Assembly: GCF_000720475.1 (NCBI RefSeq)
Contig: NZ_JOAP01000012.1
Span: forward strand, 61,847 to 125,846
DNA: 64,000 nucleotides
DNA from: Streptomyces aureocirculatus
GTDB lineage: Bacteria; Actinomycetota; Actinomycetes; Streptomycetales; Streptomycetaceae
Reading direction: 5' to 3'
A program made the position numbers and the translations under genes. A model generated the notes under the pieces. It was not told the DNA's origin. It was given only the letters and a program-made list of their open reading frames with translations, and ran no database searches. Shown in pieces: positions 1-8,285 of the stretch (the first letter of the stretch is position 1; every line of letters begins with the position of its first letter).

Positions 1-77
1 CTCAGCCCTCAGGCGCACCACATTGCGGAGCTGGAGTAATCCCGGCCTCTCGTGAGCTCCATCATGCGCACTTCCTG

Positions 78-94
78 TGTGCCGCTACGGCACA
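78..94. terminator. small hairpin downstream of the Nudix gene
   Basis: A 7-bp perfect stem (TGTGCCG / CGGCACA) with a 3-nt loop lies just past the 3' end of the minus-strand Nudix gene. No T-tract follows, so termination is only inferred. Nothing else recognisable is seen in bases 1-123. Confidence 0.3.
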
Positions 95-123
95 ACGAAG
101 GCTGAACCCTGGACGGACTGTGC

Positions 124-654
124 TCACCCCCAGCCGTCCAGGGAGACTTCCACGTCATTGGTCAGGTAGTGGTGGAGGGCGCTGGCCGTGGTGTCAACGA
201 AGGCTTCGGGGATGGCGTTGGCGTCGACCCAGCGGACCTGGGAGTGCTTGCGGGGTTCGCGGTTTTCGGGTTCGCCTGTCCAGTCGTGGGCGGCGAACAC
301 CACCGTGAGGAAGCCGTTGGGGGCTTCGACGCCCCAGGCGCCGTGGATGATGTGGGCGACCTTGAGGGACTCGGGCTTCACCGTGAGGCCGGTCTCCTCG
401 TAGAGCTCACGGACCGCGGTTTCGGTGATGGGCTCGCCTGGCTCGCTCTTGCCGACGGGGAGGTCCCACATTCCCTGGGCGAACTTGGCGTTCTCGCTGC
501 GCTGGAGGAGGACGACGCGGTTGGTAGCCGTGTCGTGGACGATGACGGCGGCGACCAGCAGGGTCATGGATTCGAGCGCAGGCTTGAGGGCCTTCGGCTG
601 GTCGTCGGTCTGCTGGGCCACGGTGTTCCCTTCGTCGGGCGGGTTGTTGGGCAT
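124..654 (-). CDS. Nudix hydrolase
   Basis: Hydrolyses a nucleoside diphosphate linked to another moiety (family role); the substrate cannot be told from sequence. The 176-aa protein has a complete Nudix box at residues 68-90: G68, E74 after five residues, then R82-E83-L84, E86-E87 and G89-L90, which are the metal-binding and catalytic positions. The first 30 residues are a polar non-conserved leader, so an internal start is possible. It begins one base after the stop codon of the XRE-type regulator at 656-2023, so the two are very probably co-transcribed and translationally coupled. The pair is divergent from the unknown-protein/kinase/methyltransferase operon. Confidence 0.92.
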   Translation of the reverse strand: MPNNPPDEGNTVAQQTDDQPKALKPALESMTLLVAAVIVHDTATNRVVLLQRSENAKFAQGMWDLPVGKSEPGEPITETAVRELYEETGLTVKPESLKVAHIIHGAWGVEAPNGFLTVVFAAHDWTGEPENREPRKHSQVRWVDANAIPEAFVDTTASALHHYLTNDVEVSLDGWG

Positions 655-655
655 G

Positions 656-2023
656 TTAGGCGAGGGCCTCGCGGGCGCGGCGGGCGAGATCGGCGGCGCC
701 GGGCACTTTGCGACGCTGGTAGACCGCGAGGGTGGAGCGGATCGAGGTGATCGCCTTGCGCGTGCGGTCGGAGGTCATGCCTTCCATGAGGACCAGGGCC
801 TGAGTCCAGGCGGCGACGGCTTCGTCGGCGCGGGCCTGGGCGGCGAGGCTGTCGCCGAGGTCGGCGTGGGTGAGGGCGTGGACGCGCTTGTACTTCTCCG
901 AGTCCCATCGGGTGAGGGCGTCTCGGTGCTGTTGCTCGGTGCCGATGTGGTCGGCGAGGTCGGTCAGGGTACGGGCGGTGTGGCTGGCCACGGTGCCGGC
1001 GGCAGGGCCGCTTACGCGTGAGTAGCTGGGCTGGGGACCGTCGTCTCGGAGGAGGGCGTCTTCGGCGGCGAGCAGGGCGCGTGCGGCCGACGGGTTCTCG
1101 TCGGTGGCGGCGTAGGCGCGGGCGTGGGTGATGTGGAGGAGCGCCTCGGTCTGGCCGTCGACGTGGCCGAGACCTGTGCGTAGGGCGCCTTCGACGAGGT
1201 CGACGCAGTGGTGGGGCTGTTTGAGGCTGAGGGCCTGGTGGGCGAGGGCGCGCATCATCCAGGCGGCGTGGCCGTGGGGGTCGGCTTCGCAGGCGAGCTT
1301 GTAGCCGACCTGGTAGTAGCGCTGGGCGGCGCCTTCCTGGCCGAGGTCGTGGTGCTTCCAGCCTGCGAGGTAGGCGAGTTCGGCGACGGCTCCGAAGGCG
1401 GCTCGGCGTAACGCTTCGCTGGGGAAGCGTCCGCGGAGGATCGGGGCGGCGGTGTCGGCAAGGTAGGCGGTGACCGTGGTCAGGCCGTGCCCGCCGCCGA
1501 GGCGCTCGTCGGCCGCGCTGAAGGCGGCCGTGATCTGCCGTACGACGTCCACGTCCTCCGCGCCGACCACTGACGTGCCGGTGCGGGCGCGGAGCATGCG
1601 GGCGGTGGCCTCGTGGTCGTATCCGAGCGGCATGGCGACGCCGGCGGTAGTGAAGGCAGCGATGGCGAGGAAGCGGCGGCGCTCGACGTCGGCCCGGCCC
1701 AGGTCGGTGACCGCGAGGACGGGGTCGGATTCCGCCGGCTCTTCGGCATCACCGGTCTGGAGGCCGATCTCGACCTGGGTGATGATGCGTCCGGCTCGGC
1801 GGGACAGTGCCTCGGCCAGGTACTGGCCTACCCGGCCTGACGGTGCTCGGGTGCCGTTCACCCAGTGCGAGATGGCCGACTTGTTGGTCTGGAGGATCTC
1901 GCCGTTCTCGGCGGCGATGCGCCGCACGTCTCTGGCGAGAGCCTCGTAGGTGCAGTCGACCGCCTCAATGACGTCACGCAGACGGGAGTTGGGTTCTCTC
2001 TGCGCCGCCACGATCGCCTCCAC
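656..2023 (-). CDS. XRE-type helix-turn-helix regulator with TPR-like C-terminal region
   Basis: Likely DNA-binding regulator. Residues about 8-75 form a helix-turn-helix segment (NKSAISHWVNGTR region). An R-R-R-F-L plus hydrophobic stretch near residue 115 follows, and then a long alpha-helical, Ala-rich region (about 150-450) resembling tetratricopeptide repeats. This layout is typical of the large Streptomyces XRE/TPR family, some members of which act in development or peptide signalling. It is 455 aa, full length for such proteins. It sits directly upstream of the Nudix gene and diverges from the operon at 2127-5249, with about 100 bp between the start codons, so it may control that operon (inference). 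Confidence 0.8.
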   Translation of the reverse strand: MEAIVAAQREPNSRLRDVIEAVDCTYEALARDVRRIAAENGEILQTNKSAISHWVNGTRAPSGRVGQYLAEALSRRAGRIITQVEIGLQTGDAEEPAESDPVLAVTDLGRADVERRRFLAIAAFTTAGVAMPLGYDHEATARMLRARTGTSVVGAEDVDVVRQITAAFSAADERLGGGHGLTTVTAYLADTAAPILRGRFPSEALRRAAFGAVAELAYLAGWKHHDLGQEGAAQRYYQVGYKLACEADPHGHAAWMMRALAHQALSLKQPHHCVDLVEGALRTGLGHVDGQTEALLHITHARAYAATDENPSAARALLAAEDALLRDDGPQPSYSRVSGPAAGTVASHTARTLTDLADHIGTEQQHRDALTRWDSEKYKRVHALTHADLGDSLAAQARADEAVAAWTQALVLMEGMTSDRTRKAITSIRSTLAVYQRRKVPGAADLARRAREALA

Positions 2024-2126
2024 TCCGGAGCTGTAAACCGCGTATACCGCTTCAACTGCCTTCCACCGTACCCACTGAGCGTGACCACCGGTTCACTTAT
2101 CAGCAGCCGCCCGGAACGGCGCGACC

Positions 2127-2984
2127 GTGATCCAGGCTCCCCCTTGGTCCGGGCGGCACCCCGAAGTTCCGTACGCCCACACCAGGCTCGGGCATGCCTG
2201 TGCCCGAACCTGGCCGATCAGAGACGGAGACACGGAGACCACCATCGACACCACGGCCATCACGGTCGAGCTGCCCGAGGCATTCGACCCGCGCTGGAGC
2301 CGCCTGCCCGGCATCCAGGTCGACGGCCGGCGCATCACGATCGACCCGGCCGAGTACTTCTTCCGCTTCGAGTCGAACACGTGGCTCGTCGCCGACTGGG
2401 AGCTGGTCAAGTCCCAGCTCCTGGACGTGGACGAGACGACCGAGAGCGCGGTCGAGCAGCTCGCGCTCGACTTCATCAAGCAGCACAGCGAGTCCATCTC
2501 CGACGCGGCCCGCGTCCTGGCCACCGCGTACGAGGTGTACGCGTACCTCTTCCGCGAGGAGCACCTGGCCAGCCTCGGCCTGCCGCAGATCACCGCCGCC
2601 CACCTAAGGATGCTCCGCGAGGCCGCCACGCTCATGGCGCTCAACAAGGTCGAGCTCGACGGGCACATCTCCAACGTCGGCCCGTGCTGGTTCTTCCCCG
2701 CCGCCACCTCCGTCGTCTTCGACCTGGACGACGAGATGGGCGGGATGCTCGACGAGGTCTACCACGGCGGCTGGTTCAACGAGCACCGCCGGATCGAGTC
2801 CATCAAGGCCCACGCCGCGCTCGGTGGCCGGCTCGTGCACGGCTGCCAGTCCGTGCCGGACCAGTCCGGCGGCGTGGTCGCGCCCTACGGTGCCTCGATG
2901 GCGAACTTCCGCGACGACCTCGCGGCCTTCAAGGCGGGCTGGATCGAGCAGGTCTACACCCACCGCGTGAACCCCGCCGCGTAA
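2127..2984 (+). CDS. conserved hypothetical protein, first gene of a four-gene operon
   Basis: I do not recognise a named family. The GTG start at 2127 gives 285 aa, but the first ~36 residues look low-quality and no other in-frame ATG or GTG is available before the compositionally convincing part begins near residue 37 (T-E-T-T-I-D-T-T). The body is acidic and mostly helical and ends in T-H-R-V-N-P-A-A. No signal peptide, transmembrane segment or cofactor motif is visible. An 80-bp gap separates it from the kinase-like gene at 3065, which is in the same direction, so it probably heads an operon with the kinase, methyltransferase and HAD genes. Confidence 0.65.
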   Translation: MIQAPPWSGRHPEVPYAHTRLGHACARTWPIRDGDTETTIDTTAITVELPEAFDPRWSRLPGIQVDGRRITIDPAEYFFRFESNTWLVADWELVKSQLLDVDETTESAVEQLALDFIKQHSESISDAARVLATAYEVYAYLFREEHLASLGLPQITAAHLRMLREAATLMALNKVELDGHISNVGPCWFFPAATSVVFDLDDEMGGMLDEVYHGGWFNEHRRIESIKAHAALGGRLVHGCQSVPDQSGGVVAPYGASMANFRDDLAAFKAGWIEQVYTHRVNPAA

Positions 2985-3064
2985 CCCCACCCCGACCAGG
3001 CTCCGGGGCGGGCCGGCATCTCTCGCCCGCCCCGGACGCCACCACCCCTCCCCGGAGCCCTCAC

Positions 3065-3976
3065 GTGACCACGAACCCCAGCGCGGAACTCCTCGACAAC
3101 CTGCTCACCGCGACCGGCCGGACCATCGCCGTACGGGAGGAGGTACGCGTGTGGTCCATGTCCGGCGTCGAGCGCGTCACCTTCCCCGACGGCTCCACGG
3201 CCGTCTTCAAGTACGCCAAGAAGCCCTTCGACAGCGAGGACCAGGCCCTCCGCCTGGCCCACACCCTCGGCGTACCCGTCCCCCAGGTCCACGCCTCCGC
3301 CGTCCTGGACGGCTGGCTCGGCATGCTCATGGAGGACCTCGGACCGTCCGTACGCGAGGCCGACGACCTCGACGGCGTCGCCGCGGCCGTGATCCTGCAC
3401 GGAACCCGTACGGCTCCGCCCTTGCCCGTCCTCGACCAGGACCGGCTGCGGACGCTCCCGGCCAGGGCGCTGGAACACCTCGAACGGCTGCGCAAGGCCG
3501 ACCGGTGGCAGGACGCCGACGACGTCGAGGACGCGCTCGACCGGATCGCCCAGGCCGCCGAAGCCCGCTCCGCCGGAGCGACGCTGGAACCGTTCGGCTG
3601 GGTGCACTCCGAGTTCCACCCCACCAGCCTCCACATCGGCGAGCGCGGCTGGCGGCTGCTCGACTTCGCCCGCGCCTTCACCGGCCCCGGCCTGCTCGAC
3701 CTCGCCAGCTGGCACGGCACCATCGAGCCCCCGCACCCCGTCCGCCTGCGCGTCTTCCTGGAGCAGTACGTCACCGCCGGCGGCACCCCCGACGCCCTCG
3801 CCCCGCGCGGCGGGCTCACCGCCGAGAACTGGGCCCTGGGCTGGCACCGCATGTGGGCCGTCGAGTGGTTCATGGAGCAGTCCATCCGCTGGATCAACGA
3901 CCCGGCCACCGACCCCGCCTACATCAAGGCCGTCCGCCGCCACCTCACCGACGTCCTCCACCTCCTGGAGATCTGA
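3065..3976 (+). CDS. aminoglycoside phosphotransferase (APH)-fold protein, degenerate active site
   Basis: 303 aa from a GTG at 3065; the same open frame runs further upstream but that part overlaps the preceding gene. The APH/choline-kinase fold is indicated by a beta-strand lysine (K49 in AVFKYAKK), the catalytic-loop-like segment HSEFHPTSLH (181-190) and LLDFARA with D200 where the metal-binding Asp is expected. The canonical HxDxxxxN loop is altered: Asp is Glu183 and the terminal Asn is Ser188. It may therefore be a weak or non-canonical kinase, or a binding protein. Its stop codon is one base from the start of the methyltransferase gene, indicating tight translational coupling. Confidence 0.75.
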   Translation: MTTNPSAELLDNLLTATGRTIAVREEVRVWSMSGVERVTFPDGSTAVFKYAKKPFDSEDQALRLAHTLGVPVPQVHASAVLDGWLGMLMEDLGPSVREADDLDGVAAAVILHGTRTAPPLPVLDQDRLRTLPARALEHLERLRKADRWQDADDVEDALDRIAQAAEARSAGATLEPFGWVHSEFHPTSLHIGERGWRLLDFARAFTGPGLLDLASWHGTIEPPHPVRLRVFLEQYVTAGGTPDALAPRGGLTAENWALGWHRMWAVEWFMEQSIRWINDPATDPAYIKAVRRHLTDVLHLLEI

Positions 3977-3977
3977 C

Positions 3978-4670
3978 GTGCTCGCCCAGGCATCCCCCTG
4001 GCACGCCCACGCGCTCCAGCGCACCGCCGCCGGACTCGCCGAACCCCTCTCCGTGCCTGCCCGGATGGAATGGACCACGAGACCCGGCCAAGGCCCCGGA
4101 GCAGAGATCCTCGGCCCCGACCTGCACGGCAAACGACTCCTGGAACTCGGCTGCGGCCCCGGCCACAACGCCGCCTACCTCGCCACCCGCCACGGCGCCC
4201 ACGTCACCGGCGTCGACCTAGTCGGCCTCCAGGTCCGCCGCGCCCGCTCCCACTACGGACGGCTGAACAACCTCACCTTCGTCGCTGGCCACGCCCTGCA
4301 CTACCTGCAAGCCTCCGACGAGCAGTTCGACGCGGTCTACTCCGTCTTCGGCGCCGTCGGTCTCGTCGCCCCCGAGCTCCTGTTGCCGGCCATCGCGCAG
4401 CGCCTCATGCCCGGACGAGTGCTCGCCTTCTCCGTCCCCCACCCGCAGCGTGGCGGCCGAAGCCCTTCGGGCGACGACCGGCCCCGCCGCGACTTCGTCA
4501 CCCTCCCCGACCGCTCCCGGCTCCCCATCGCCCGCTGGGAATTCGACACCGACCGCTGGGCGAAGCGCCTCAGCCAGGCCGGCTTCTGGCTCACCTCAGC
4601 CAAGGAGTTCCACGACCCCCGCATGGGTCACTGGCCCACCACCCTGCTGATCCGCGCCCGCAAGCTCTGA
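3978..4670 (+). CDS. class I SAM-dependent methyltransferase
   Basis: Transfers a methyl group from S-adenosylmethionine to an unknown acceptor. The 230-aa protein has a Rossmann methyltransferase core: motif I LELGCGPG at residues 55-62, the acidic strand-2 end VTGVDL at 76-81, and a motif IV-like region DAVYSVFGAVG. The GTG start at 3978 lies one base after the stop of the APH-fold gene. The HAD gene follows after 33 bp, so the substrate is probably shared with its operon neighbours (inference). Confidence 0.88.
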   Translation: MLAQASPWHAHALQRTAAGLAEPLSVPARMEWTTRPGQGPGAEILGPDLHGKRLLELGCGPGHNAAYLATRHGAHVTGVDLVGLQVRRARSHYGRLNNLTFVAGHALHYLQASDEQFDAVYSVFGAVGLVAPELLLPAIAQRLMPGRVLAFSVPHPQRGGRSPSGDDRPRRDFVTLPDRSRLPIARWEFDTDRWAKRLSQAGFWLTSAKEFHDPRMGHWPTTLLIRARKL

Positions 4671-4703
4671 CCAGCCATTCGCCCCGGCTTCCCGGAGGAA
4701 CCG

Positions 4704-5249
4704 ATGCGCCCGCCCTACCTGCTCCTCGACATCGATGGCGTCCTCATACCCTTCCCCAACGCGGACGGCTCGACCCCGGCCACACACGCCCGCCACGACG
4801 TCGTCTCCACCGGCCGGAGCGCCGACAACCCGGTCACCGTCTGGCTCGACCCTGCCCACGGCCCCATGCTCATGGATGTGATCCGTGCTGGCCTGGTCAC
4901 CCCCGTCTGGTGCACCAGCTGGCGGCAGGACGCCACCACCCTCATCGGGCCCCTCCTGGGCCTCCCGACGCTGCCGTACGTCGATCTCCCGCGTCCGCAG
5001 ATCACCACCAGCCACCCCAACGGCTACCTCTGGAAGCGCGACCACGTCGACGACTGGCTCGGCGACGCCCCCACCGTCTGGATCGACGACGACTTCACCG
5101 GCCTCGACCATGAATGGGCGGCGGAGCGCACTGCGAAGGGAACGTCGACCCTCCTCATTCAGCCCGACCCACACCACGGGCTGCAGCCCGAGCACCTGAC
5201 CAGGCTCACGACGTGGGTCTCGCAGTTACCCACAGCCCGCGCTGCCTGA
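4704..5249 (+). CDS. HAD domain protein of the SAK (Swiss Army Knife RNA repair) type
   Basis: 181 aa. HAD motif I is present as LLLDIDGVL (nucleophile D9, D11), motif II-like WCTSWRQDA near residue 70, and an acidic motif IV WIDDDF near residue 130. This pattern matches the HAD_SAK_2 group, a compact HAD phosphatase domain named for occurrence in predicted RNA-repair proteins. That family link is from memory, and the substrate is unknown. A clear RBS (GGAGG) precedes the ATG. It is the last gene of the operon and is followed at once by a strong terminator hairpin. Confidence 0.8.
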   Translation: MRPPYLLLDIDGVLIPFPNADGSTPATHARHDVVSTGRSADNPVTVWLDPAHGPMLMDVIRAGLVTPVWCTSWRQDATTLIGPLLGLPTLPYVDLPRPQITTSHPNGYLWKRDHVDDWLGDAPTVWIDDDFTGLDHEWAAERTAKGTSTLLIQPDPHHGLQPEHLTRLTTWVSQLPTARAA

Positions 5250-5252
5250 CGC

Positions 5253-5291
5253 CCTGATGCCCTCGCTGCCACGAGCAACGAGGGCATCAGG
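5253..5291 (+). terminator. terminator of the unknown-protein/kinase/methyltransferase/HAD operon
   Basis: Perfect 13-bp inverted repeat (CCTGATGCCCTCG / CGAGGGCATCAGG) with a 13-nt loop, starting 3 bp after the HAD stop codon. No U-tract follows, as is common for Streptomyces terminators. Confidence 0.75.
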
Positions 5292-5389
5292 CTGCGCCCG
5301 GGGCGCAGCCTGCCTGGGCGCCGTTCAGTCTCTGAACGAGGTGGCGGCGTGCCAGGGGCTCCTGGAAACAGATCTGAGCGGAGTTCCGT

Positions 5390-6448
5390 GTGCAAGGAGT
5401 TCAGTGGGCTAGCCCGGAGACAATGACGGGCATGAACACGCATGTACTGCAAGCGGAGATCCTCAAGCCTAAGGCCCTGGATCCAACCGCGTGGGCTGCG
5501 ATCCGGGACTGTTTCGATCGACTCCAAGGGGCGGTCCGTGCCAACGACAGGCCCCTGGCCATCGGTTCGGCGAAGGATCTAGTCGAAGCGACAGCTCGCG
5601 TCGTACTTGACTCGCGAGGACAGCCCGCAGGCAGCAACGAGGAGTACGACAAGGTTCTCAACCTTGCTCATCGTGCGATCGAGTACCAGCCTGGACCGGG
5701 CTTGTCTCCCGATGCTGCCGTTCGCCAAGCGGCGAATAGCGCGAAGAAGCTTGCCGCCCAACTCCGAGAACTGCGGAACTCTTACGGCACAGGGCATGGC
5801 CGCTCGACGCTGCCGCTCATTGAGGATGAGGTCATCGAGACCTGCGTCGACGGGGCTCTGCTGTGGACACGCTGGGCCCTGCGCCGCTTGCAGTTCCTCA
5901 TCATCGGGTCCGTGCAGCAACTCGTCACCGACCTACACAGCAGCACCTTCAGCACGGGAGACCTCGCTACCCGCCTTCAGGCGGCGGATCTTCCACGTCT
6001 GCCGTTCGAAGACCAACGACGCTTGGGGGTGGCGGTTGGCCAACGTTCGGCGAGGAACACGTTCACGGTCAGGGAAGACGGGGTCGAAGCCTGCGCGACC
6101 AGTCAAGACGATGCCGCATGGCCTGCCGGATACCGCGAAGGAGTGGCCGAAGGTCTCTTCCTGGACGTTGCGGGCCAGATCCGAGTCGACATGCCCCCGC
6201 TCAGCCCCCGGCTAGCAGCACAGACACTCGTTCCTCACCCGAGGCAGGTCGAGGTTCTGCGGGACCTGGGGGCCAAACTCCAGAGTGCTGCATGGACTAC
6301 GGAATTCAGAGCGCTCTGGCGTCAAGTAGTGACGGAAATGCATGCTGCTGACGCCTTCTTCCAGCAGGAAGACGCCAAAAAGGAATGGCTGAACATCGCG
6401 GAACGCATCAAAGCGACTGGGGAGCGGTACGAGACAGCTGGCGTTTAG
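5390..6448 (+). CDS. Abi_C (abortive infection C-terminus) domain protein
   Basis: Candidate phage-defence protein. Residues about 55-140 match the Abi_C domain: LAIGSAKDLVEA helix, then LRNSYGTGHGRS at 128-139, the family's signature R-N-x-Y-G-T-G-H-G. Usually this domain lies near the C-terminus, but here about 210 residues of unrecognised sequence follow. The GTG at 5390 has GGAG six bases upstream; an ATG at 5423 is an alternative. Codon use is visibly less GC-rich than the genes around it, pointing to horizontal acquisition. It stands alone, between a terminator at 5253-5291 and a long palindrome at 6459-6494. Confidence 0.75.
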   Translation: MQGVQWASPETMTGMNTHVLQAEILKPKALDPTAWAAIRDCFDRLQGAVRANDRPLAIGSAKDLVEATARVVLDSRGQPAGSNEEYDKVLNLAHRAIEYQPGPGLSPDAAVRQAANSAKKLAAQLRELRNSYGTGHGRSTLPLIEDEVIETCVDGALLWTRWALRRLQFLIIGSVQQLVTDLHSSTFSTGDLATRLQAADLPRLPFEDQRRLGVAVGQRSARNTFTVREDGVEACATSQDDAAWPAGYREGVAEGLFLDVAGQIRVDMPPLSPRLAAQTLVPHPRQVEVLRDLGAKLQSAAWTTEFRALWRQVVTEMHAADAFFQQEDAKKEWLNIAERIKATGERYETAGV

Positions 6449-6458
6449 AGTGCCCGGA

Positions 6459-6494
6459 CAGCCCGGACAGCTCCACGTGGAGCTGTCCGGGCTG
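6459..6494. terminator. 17-bp perfect palindrome between the Abi_C gene and the mobile element
   Basis: The arms at 6459-6475 and 6478-6494 are exact reverse complements separated by two bases. TTCTTG follows on the plus strand, compatible with a terminator for the Abi_C gene. It is also downstream of the convergent relaxase gene, so it may act in both directions. Confidence 0.7.
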
Positions 6495-6590
6495 TTCTTG
6501 CTGGTCAGGGCTACAGCCAGACCGTCGGACAGCTGGGACACCCTGGCTACGGCAGAAGATGCGCGTCCGCAGAAGGGCATCTGACCGGGG

Positions 6591-8285
6591 TCAGCGGTGC
6601 CGACTGCGCTCTTCGGGCCTCGCGGCTGGTGTGGCCGAAGGGTGTGGCGTGGTGGACATGGACGGCGTTCCGCTGATGGTGCTTCGGCTGCGAGCTGCTT
6701 GCGTCCGCCGGTTCGGTTGAGCGGTGATGCGCCAGTTGAGGACCTCGGCGGGGTGCTCGGCGCTGTCGAGTTCCCGCTGGGCGCCCACCTCGGTCAGGAG
6801 ACGTCGGGGGTTGTGGTCGGCGGTCTCGGCTTGGGCGAGGGTGGTGGTCAGGGCGGTCCAAGTGGGGTCGGCGAGGATCCGGTCGGCGTGGTTGGGGAGA
6901 GCCGCGCGAACGTCCTGTTCGAAGCGGCGGGCGGTTGCGGCTCGTGGTGCGCGGCGGGTCAAGTCCGCCAGGACGGGTGTGGCGGCCTGTTGGTAGCCCG
7001 CCTGGAGGTGGCGGAAGGCTTGTTCGGCTGCTGCCGCCTGCTGTTCGTGGCCGCGTTGCTCGTGCCACTTGGCGGCGGCGCGGGCCAGGTGCACGGTGGC
7101 GAAGAGCAGGGCGATGGTGAGTCCGCCGGGCTCGTTGGAGGCGTAGGCGAGTTCCTTGGCGGCCTTGCTCAGGGCGGTGGCGGCCTGGTGGTCGGCGCGG
7201 GTGGCACAGCGGCGGGCGCGGTTGAACGCCATTGCCGCTGCCTGCAGTTCCGCCCGGTGGGGGCCGGTCGTGGCGCTGGCGATGTTGTACAGGGCGTCGC
7301 CGAAGGCGGCCAGGTGGCCTTGGGCGGCGGCATCGTCATCGGAGCCGAGGGCGGTGTGTGCCGCGTGTACGGCGGTGGTGGTGTGCCGCCATGGGTCGGC
7401 GGGGTCCGCCGCATACCGGGGTTGGTCGGCTTCCTCCTGGTCGGGGAGGCGTTCGCGTAGGCGGTTGACGGAGAGGTCGGGGGCGAGTTTGGAGCCGCCG
7501 TACCAGACGGGTTCGCCGGCCGCGTTGGTGTCGCCGGGGGCGGCCAGGCTGTAGCCGATCACGTCGCCGGTCTCGGGGCCGAGGCGGGCTTTGACCTTGA
7601 TGCCGAGTGACTGCAGCACGGTGAAGTAGTCGGCTTCATTGTGTACGGCGGCGGCGACCGCGTACGCCTGCTCGCGCAGCCAGTGCCGTGCCGTGACCGT
7701 CTGGCCCTGGCGTTCGGCCTTGGCGCGTTCGGCGCCGGTGGGGGAGCGGGGCGCGGTGAGGTCGCCGGACTTCAGGCGGCGCAGGCCGAACTCGGCTTCG
7801 ATCTTGCGGCATTCGGCTTGGGCCCGTTGTCCGTCGTGGTGGGTGCGCGGGCGGCGGCCGTCGGCGCGGACGGTGATGGCCATGATGTGGATGTGGTCGT
7901 CGGCGTGGCGCACCGCGATCCACCGGCATGCCTTCTCGTCGCCTTCGGGGGCGATGCCTGTGGAGTGAACGATGCGGCGGGCGACCTCGGCCCACTCGGC
8001 GTCGGTGAGGTAGCGGTCGCCGGGCGCGGTGCGGACCGGGCAGTGCCAGACGTGCTGAGGAGGCTTCTTGCCGCCCAGCTCGCGGGTGCGCAGGTCGACG
8101 TGGTGGTCGAGGCGCTTGGCGAGCTGGGTGTAGGTGGCTGCCGGGTCGCGGCCGGGGTCGGGGGCGCCGGCCATGTCCCAGGCGGCGACGATGTGAGCGT
8201 CGGTGTGTTCGTCGCGGCGGCCAGGGCCGAAGAGGTAGACGATCAGTCCGCGGGTGTCGGAGCCGGTGGAGACGTCAGGAACCAT
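6591..8285 (-). CDS. relaxase / mobilization nuclease
   Basis: Nicks the transfer origin and pilots the strand during mobilization (family role). The 564-aa protein has the relaxase histidine triad in HADDHIHIM at residues 127-135 (H127, H131, H133), within the relaxase/mobilization nuclease family related to VirD2/MobA. A nucleophilic Tyr is expected in the N-terminal part; Y17 in LIVYLFGPGRR is a candidate. The C-terminal half is Ala-rich and helical, likely for accessory contacts. GGAAGG precedes the ATG at 8285. The start overlaps the end of the MobC-like gene by 11 bp, so the two are translationally coupled. Confidence 0.88.
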   Translation of the reverse strand: MVPDVSTGSDTRGLIVYLFGPGRRDEHTDAHIVAAWDMAGAPDPGRDPAATYTQLAKRLDHHVDLRTRELGGKKPPQHVWHCPVRTAPGDRYLTDAEWAEVARRIVHSTGIAPEGDEKACRWIAVRHADDHIHIMAITVRADGRRPRTHHDGQRAQAECRKIEAEFGLRRLKSGDLTAPRSPTGAERAKAERQGQTVTARHWLREQAYAVAAAVHNEADYFTVLQSLGIKVKARLGPETGDVIGYSLAAPGDTNAAGEPVWYGGSKLAPDLSVNRLRERLPDQEEADQPRYAADPADPWRHTTTAVHAAHTALGSDDDAAAQGHLAAFGDALYNIASATTGPHRAELQAAAMAFNRARRCATRADHQAATALSKAAKELAYASNEPGGLTIALLFATVHLARAAAKWHEQRGHEQQAAAAEQAFRHLQAGYQQAATPVLADLTRRAPRAATARRFEQDVRAALPNHADRILADPTWTALTTTLAQAETADHNPRRLLTEVGAQRELDSAEHPAEVLNWRITAQPNRRTQAARSRSTISGTPSMSTTPHPSATPAARPEERSRHR

